Below, in pieces: positions 61,060 to 64,000 of a stretch of 64,000 bases of DNA; the stretch's first letter is position 1; each line of letters begins with the position of its first letter. The translations under genes were made by a program, and so were the position numbers. The notes under the pieces were generated by a model. It made no database searches and had not been told where the DNA came from. It saw only the letters and a list, made by a program, of their open reading frames with translations. The DNA comes from CTSoil-043 sp963821235 (lineage in GTDB: Bacteria; Chloroflexota; Limnocylindria; Limnocylindrales; CSP1-4), in assembly GCA_963821235.1 (NCBI GenBank), contig CAWGCS010000002.1, forward strand, positions 316,223-380,222, read 5' to 3'.

Positions 61060-62700
61060 GTGACCTCGACGCCGTCCCACCAGGCGCTCTACCGCCGCTG
61101 GCGCTCGCAGCGCTTCGGCGAGGTCGTCGGCCAGGAGGCGGTGGTCGCGACGCTCCGCAACGCCGTCCGCAGCGGCCGCACCGCTCACGCCTACCTCTTC
61201 GTGGGTCCCCGCGGCACCGGCAAGACGTCGCTCGCCCGGATCATGGCCAAGGCCGTCAACTGCCCCAACGTCGCCGACGGCGAGCCATGCGACGCCTGCC
61301 CGTCCTGTGACGCGATCCGCGAGGGCCGCGCCCTCGACGTCATGGAGCTCGACGCGGCGTCGAACAACCGCGTCGACGACATCCGGGAGCTCCTGCCGCG
61401 CATCTACACGGCCCCCGCCGACCTCCCCACGAAGGTCTTCATCGTCGACGAGGTCCAGCGGATCACCCAGGGCTGGGACGTCCTGCTCAAGACGCTCGAG
61501 GAGCCGCCGCCGCACGTCCTCTTCGTCTTCTGCACGACGGACCCGTCGGCCATCCGGCCGGCCGTCCTCTCCCGCGTCCAGCGCTTCGACTTCCGGCCGC
61601 TCGCCCTGCCCCTCATCGAGGGCAAGCTCGGCCGCATCCTCGAGGCCGACGGCCGCACCGCCGAGCCGGCCGCCGTGGAGCTGATCGCCCACCTGGCGAA
61701 CGGCGGGATGCGGGACGCCGAGTCGATCCTCGACCAGCTCCTCTCGGCGGGCGGCGACGGCCTCACCGCAGACGGTGTGCGCGACCTGCTGGGCCTGGCC
61801 GACTCGGACACGGTCGTGGCCTACGGCGCGGCCCTCGCCAGGGGCGATCCGGTCGCCGGCATCGCGGTCCTCGACGGGCTCGAGGATCGCGGGCGCGACC
61901 TGCGCAGCTTCGCCGACCAGGTCGTCGACACCCTGCGAGCCGCCCTCCACGCGGCGCTCGCCGGGCAGCCCGCCGGCGATCGCCTGGCGGCCTTCGGGGC
62001 GGCCCGGCTCGCGGCGGCGGCCCGCCGGCTGGCGGGCATCGACCCGACCCGTCCGGGGCCCGGCGGCCTGCGGCTGGCGCTGGAGCTGATCCTGTTCGAG
62101 CCCGCCTCCGGGGCGTCGGAGCCCGTCTCCGTCATGGAATCGCCTCGTGTCGTCTCGCCACCCGTGCCGATCGGCGCCCCCGCGGCGCCCCCGACCCATC
62201 GCCCCGCCGCGACGCCATCGACGGCGCACCCGCCGCCGCAACCCGCGCCCGAGGCTCTCGAGCCGGCCGCCGCACGTCCGTCCGCCACGCCGGCCGCGCC
62301 CGCGGCGGCACCCGTGCCGGCGCCGGTCGCCGCCGCGGGCGGCGAGGGTGCCCTCGCGGAGCTTCGGCGACGCTGGCCGGAGGTCGTGGCCCTCATCAGC
62401 CGCCACCCGCCGACCAGGCCCCTCATCGAGGCCTGCCGCCCGATCGCGGTTGAGGGCGCGACCGTGACCCTCGGCTTTCCGGAGAGTCAGCTCTTCCTGC
62501 GCGACGTGGCCGACCGCCGTCGAGGCGCCCTCGAGGATGGGCTCGGGCGGATCCTTGGACACGCCGTCGCCGTCCGCTGCGTTGCCACCAACCTGGAGCC
62601 GGAGCCCGTGTCGCCGTCCGACCCGGAGAGCGCCGCCGTCCTGCGCGCCGCGCGCGACGTCTGGGGCGACGACCTGGTGGAGATCCCCGAGGTGCGCTGA
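61060..62700 (+). CDS. dnaX: DNA polymerase III subunits gamma/tau
   Basis: Clamp-loader motor and replisome scaffold, 546 residues. AAA+ core: YRRWRSQRFGEVVGQEAVV, Walker A GPRGTGKTSLAR (49-60), a zinc finger of CPN...CDACPSC type, MELDAASNNRVDDIREL, Walker B VFIVDEVQRIT (family DEVHML; Gln replaces His), sensor 1 CTTDP and the SRC-equivalent SRVQRFDFR. Pro/Ala-rich linker about 360-430, then a tau-like tail. GTG at 61060 follows GGGAG by 4 bases and starts the core; the longer open frame runs through the SRP RNA. Confidence 0.96.
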   Translation: MTSTPSHQALYRRWRSQRFGEVVGQEAVVATLRNAVRSGRTAHAYLFVGPRGTGKTSLARIMAKAVNCPNVADGEPCDACPSCDAIREGRALDVMELDAASNNRVDDIRELLPRIYTAPADLPTKVFIVDEVQRITQGWDVLLKTLEEPPPHVLFVFCTTDPSAIRPAVLSRVQRFDFRPLALPLIEGKLGRILEADGRTAEPAAVELIAHLANGGMRDAESILDQLLSAGGDGLTADGVRDLLGLADSDTVVAYGAALARGDPVAGIAVLDGLEDRGRDLRSFADQVVDTLRAALHAALAGQPAGDRLAAFGAARLAAAARRLAGIDPTRPGPGGLRLALELILFEPASGASEPVSVMESPRVVSPPVPIGAPAAPPTHRPAATPSTAHPPPQPAPEALEPAAARPSATPAAPAAAPVPAPVAAAGGEGALAELRRRWPEVVALISRHPPTRPLIEACRPIAVEGATVTLGFPESQLFLRDVADRRRGALEDGLGRILGHAVAVRCVATNLEPEPVSPSDPESAAVLRAARDVWGDDLVEIPEVR

Positions 62701-62835
62701 CCGCCCGGCGCGCCGGGCGACGGCCTCGCGGCCGTGCCCGGCTCCGTCCTGCGGGCCGTTCGCGGATGGCCCAGACTCTGCCCGACGACACGATCTCCCG
62801 GGCTGCGCCCGGGCGGTGAGGAGGCGACCCGGCCG

Positions 62836-63138
62836 ATGAGCTTCAACCCCCAGAAGATGCTGCTGCAGATGCAGCGCGACATGCAGCGTGTCGAGGAGGA
62901 GCTGCAGGCGGCGCGCGTCGAGGGCTCGGCCGGCGGGGGCGTCGTCCGCGCCGTTGCCACCGGCAAGCGCGAGGTCGTGGAGATCACCATCGACCCGTCC
63001 GCCGTGGACCCCGACGACGTCGACATGCTCCAGGACCTCGTGCTGGCCGCCGTCCAGGACGCTCTCCGGGCCTCGAAGGAGCTGGAGACGGCCAAGATGG
63101 CCGCCATCACCGGCGGCCTGCGCCTGCCCGGGATGTGA
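62836..63138 (+). CDS. ybaB: YbaB/EbfC family nucleoid-associated protein
   Basis: Small dimeric DNA-binding protein, 100 residues. It opens MSFNPQKMLLQMQRDMQRVEEELQAARVEG, the amphipathic helix of the family, followed by the beta segment AGGGVVRAVATGKREVVEITIDPSAVD and the last helix DMLQDLVLAAVQDALRASKE. The ATG at 62836 is chosen because the frame upstream has no family similarity; GAGGAGG is about 12 bases ahead. It lies between dnaX and recR, its usual place. Confidence 0.95.
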   Translation: MSFNPQKMLLQMQRDMQRVEEELQAARVEGSAGGGVVRAVATGKREVVEITIDPSAVDPDDVDMLQDLVLAAVQDALRASKELETAKMAAITGGLRLPGM

Positions 63139-63160
63139 CCGGCCGCCCCGGACCCCTCGG

Positions 63161-63790
63161 ATGTCGACTCCGCTCATCGAGCCCATCGCCCGCCTCATCG
63201 ATGCCTTCGCCCGCCTCCCCGGCATCGGCCCGAAGACGGCGCAGCGGCTGACGTACCACCTCCTCCGCGCCCCCGACGCGGAGGCGCGCTCGCTCGCCGC
63301 CGCCCTCGTCGCCGTCCGCGAGGAGGTCGTCTTCTGCGAGTCGTGCTTCAACTTCAGCGACGCGATCGCCTGCCCGATCTGCCGGGATCCGGCCCGCGAT
63401 GCCCGCCGGCTGTGCGTCGTGGAGGAGCCGCTCGACGTCCTGGCCATCGAGCGCACGGGCGAGTGGCGAGGTCGCTACCACGTCCTGCACGGGGCGATCA
63501 GCCCGATGGACGGCATCGGCCCTGAGCGCCTGCGGATCCGCGAGCTCCTCGAGCGCGTGGCGACCGCAGAGGAGGCGGCCGAGCCGGTCGACGAGGTGAT
63601 CCTGGCGACGAACCCGTCGCTGGAGGGCGATGCCACGGCGATGTACATCGCCGAGCGGCTGGCGGGCCACGTGGGCTCGATCACCCGGATCGCGCGTGGC
63701 CTGCCGGTCGGCGGCGACCTGGAATACGCCGACGAGATCACGCTGATCCGGGCGCTCCAGGGGCGCCGGGCGGTCGAGGAGGTCTCGTGA
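63161..63790 (+). CDS. recR: Recombination protein RecR
   Basis: Ring-forming partner of RecF/RecO in gap repair. The 209-residue product has the helix-hairpin-helix FARLPGIGPKTAQRLTYHLL, a four-Cys zinc finger (CESC...CPIC, residues about 58-75), and a Toprim domain with VVEEPLDVLAIERTGEWRGRYHVLHGAISPMDGIGP and EVILATNPSLEGDATAMYIAERL. Length is typical. The stop overlaps the GTG of the next small gene by 4 bases. Confidence 0.97.
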   Translation: MSTPLIEPIARLIDAFARLPGIGPKTAQRLTYHLLRAPDAEARSLAAALVAVREEVVFCESCFNFSDAIACPICRDPARDARRLCVVEEPLDVLAIERTGEWRGRYHVLHGAISPMDGIGPERLRIRELLERVATAEEAAEPVDEVILATNPSLEGDATAMYIAERLAGHVGSITRIARGLPVGGDLEYADEITLIRALQGRRAVEEVS

Positions 63791-63972
63791 GCAACCTCGT
63801 CGGCGAGATCCTGCTGCGCCTGGCGAAGGCGGCCGCCGCCCTGGTGGTCGGCCTCATTCTCTGGATCGTGCTCGTCGGACCGTTCGGCGCCACGGCGTCC
63901 GTGGAGCTCGCCCTGCTCTGCTGGCTCTCCGGAGCCGCCTTCATCCTCCTCGTCGAATCCGGCCCCATCTGA
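63787..63972 (+). CDS. Small two-span membrane protein after recR
   Basis: Not recognised. A 61-residue hydrophobic product beginning at a GTG that overlaps the recR stop. Two spans are clear: about residues 14-31 (AAAALVVGLILWIVLVG) and 39-56 (VELALLCWLSGAAFILLV). Charge layout (Arg11, Lys14 before span one, Glu57 after span two) puts both ends in the cytoplasm. Translational coupling suggests a true gene; recR is often followed by small membrane or unknown genes, with no known role. Confidence 0.6.
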   Translation: MSNLVGEILLRLAKAAAALVVGLILWIVLVGPFGATASVELALLCWLSGAAFILLVESGPI

Positions 63973-64000
63973 CCTGCGTGAGCCACGGGACACACCTGGG

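Overview
The window is very GC-rich, bacterial, and densely coded on both strands, with many 4-base ATGA/GTGA overlaps between genes. GTG starts are common. Several single genes have a TANNNT -10 box only 6-9 bases before the start codon, which suggests leaderless mRNAs. Gene content suggests a Chloroflexota-like bacterium, possibly of the Limnocylindria type: class I lysyl-tRNA synthetase, long-type SRP RNA, a K+-independent membrane pyrophosphatase, a T-box trp operon, and ECF sigma factors paired with short-headed membrane anti-sigma-like proteins. This placement is inferred from protein character and was not checked by any search.

Layout. 1-2057: end of a BMP-type nucleoside/sugar ABC system (ATPase cut by the window edge, plus lipoprotein). 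2288-5018: M16 peptidase, an unknown protein and ndk. 5022-7763: leftward signal peptidase operon with two membrane proteins, one related to NuoN/MrpD. 8036-11612: hppA, uppP, argR. 11637-22694: a divergent sugar-catabolism locus. Its left arm has two PfkB kinases and a LacD-type aldolase. Its right arm has a DeoR regulator, SIS isomerase, GH4 glycosidase, a sugar ABC importer without its ATPase, and an amidohydrolase fused to DUF952. 22887-27025: greA, lysK, serS and an RDD protein. 27075-31333: MacA/MacB-like export system. 31536-34362: secreted glucosaminidase, tRNA-Ser, and a frameshifted nucleotidyltransferase.

34415-42049 is the tryptophan operon. A T-box leader with a UGG specifier precedes trpE-trpG-trpD, then one 972-codon gene encoding TrpC, TrpF and TrpB in a single chain, then trpA. 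42104-43868 holds three 19-bp direct repeats, an ECF sigma factor, and a membrane protein joining an anti-sigma-like cytoplasmic head to an extracytoplasmic amino-acid-type solute-binding domain. This is the most likely undescribed system here.

52206 back to 43878 is the shikimate operon: aroF-aroA-aroE-aroC-aroKB(fused)-aroQ-chorismate mutase-gluQ. It is preceded by a short leader peptide with Phe-Phe-Tyr-Phe codons and a textbook intrinsic terminator, so it looks attenuated by Phe/Tyr supply. Chorismate supply and tryptophan synthesis are therefore adjacent but sense different amino acids.

52317-54969: tRNA-Ser and tRNA-Arg, an orphan membrane gene, an integrase remnant and an AlkZ-like protein. 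55030-60376: an unknown protein with panB, a lipoprotein, an EamA transporter, a hydroxyisobutyrate-dehydrogenase-type enzyme, and a TadA-like protein lacking the catalytic Glu. 60495-63972: two tRNA-Ser genes, SRP RNA, and dnaX-ybaB-recR with a small membrane protein. All four usual tRNA-Ser isoacceptors and serS lie in this window. No rRNA, CRISPR array or intact insertion sequence was seen.
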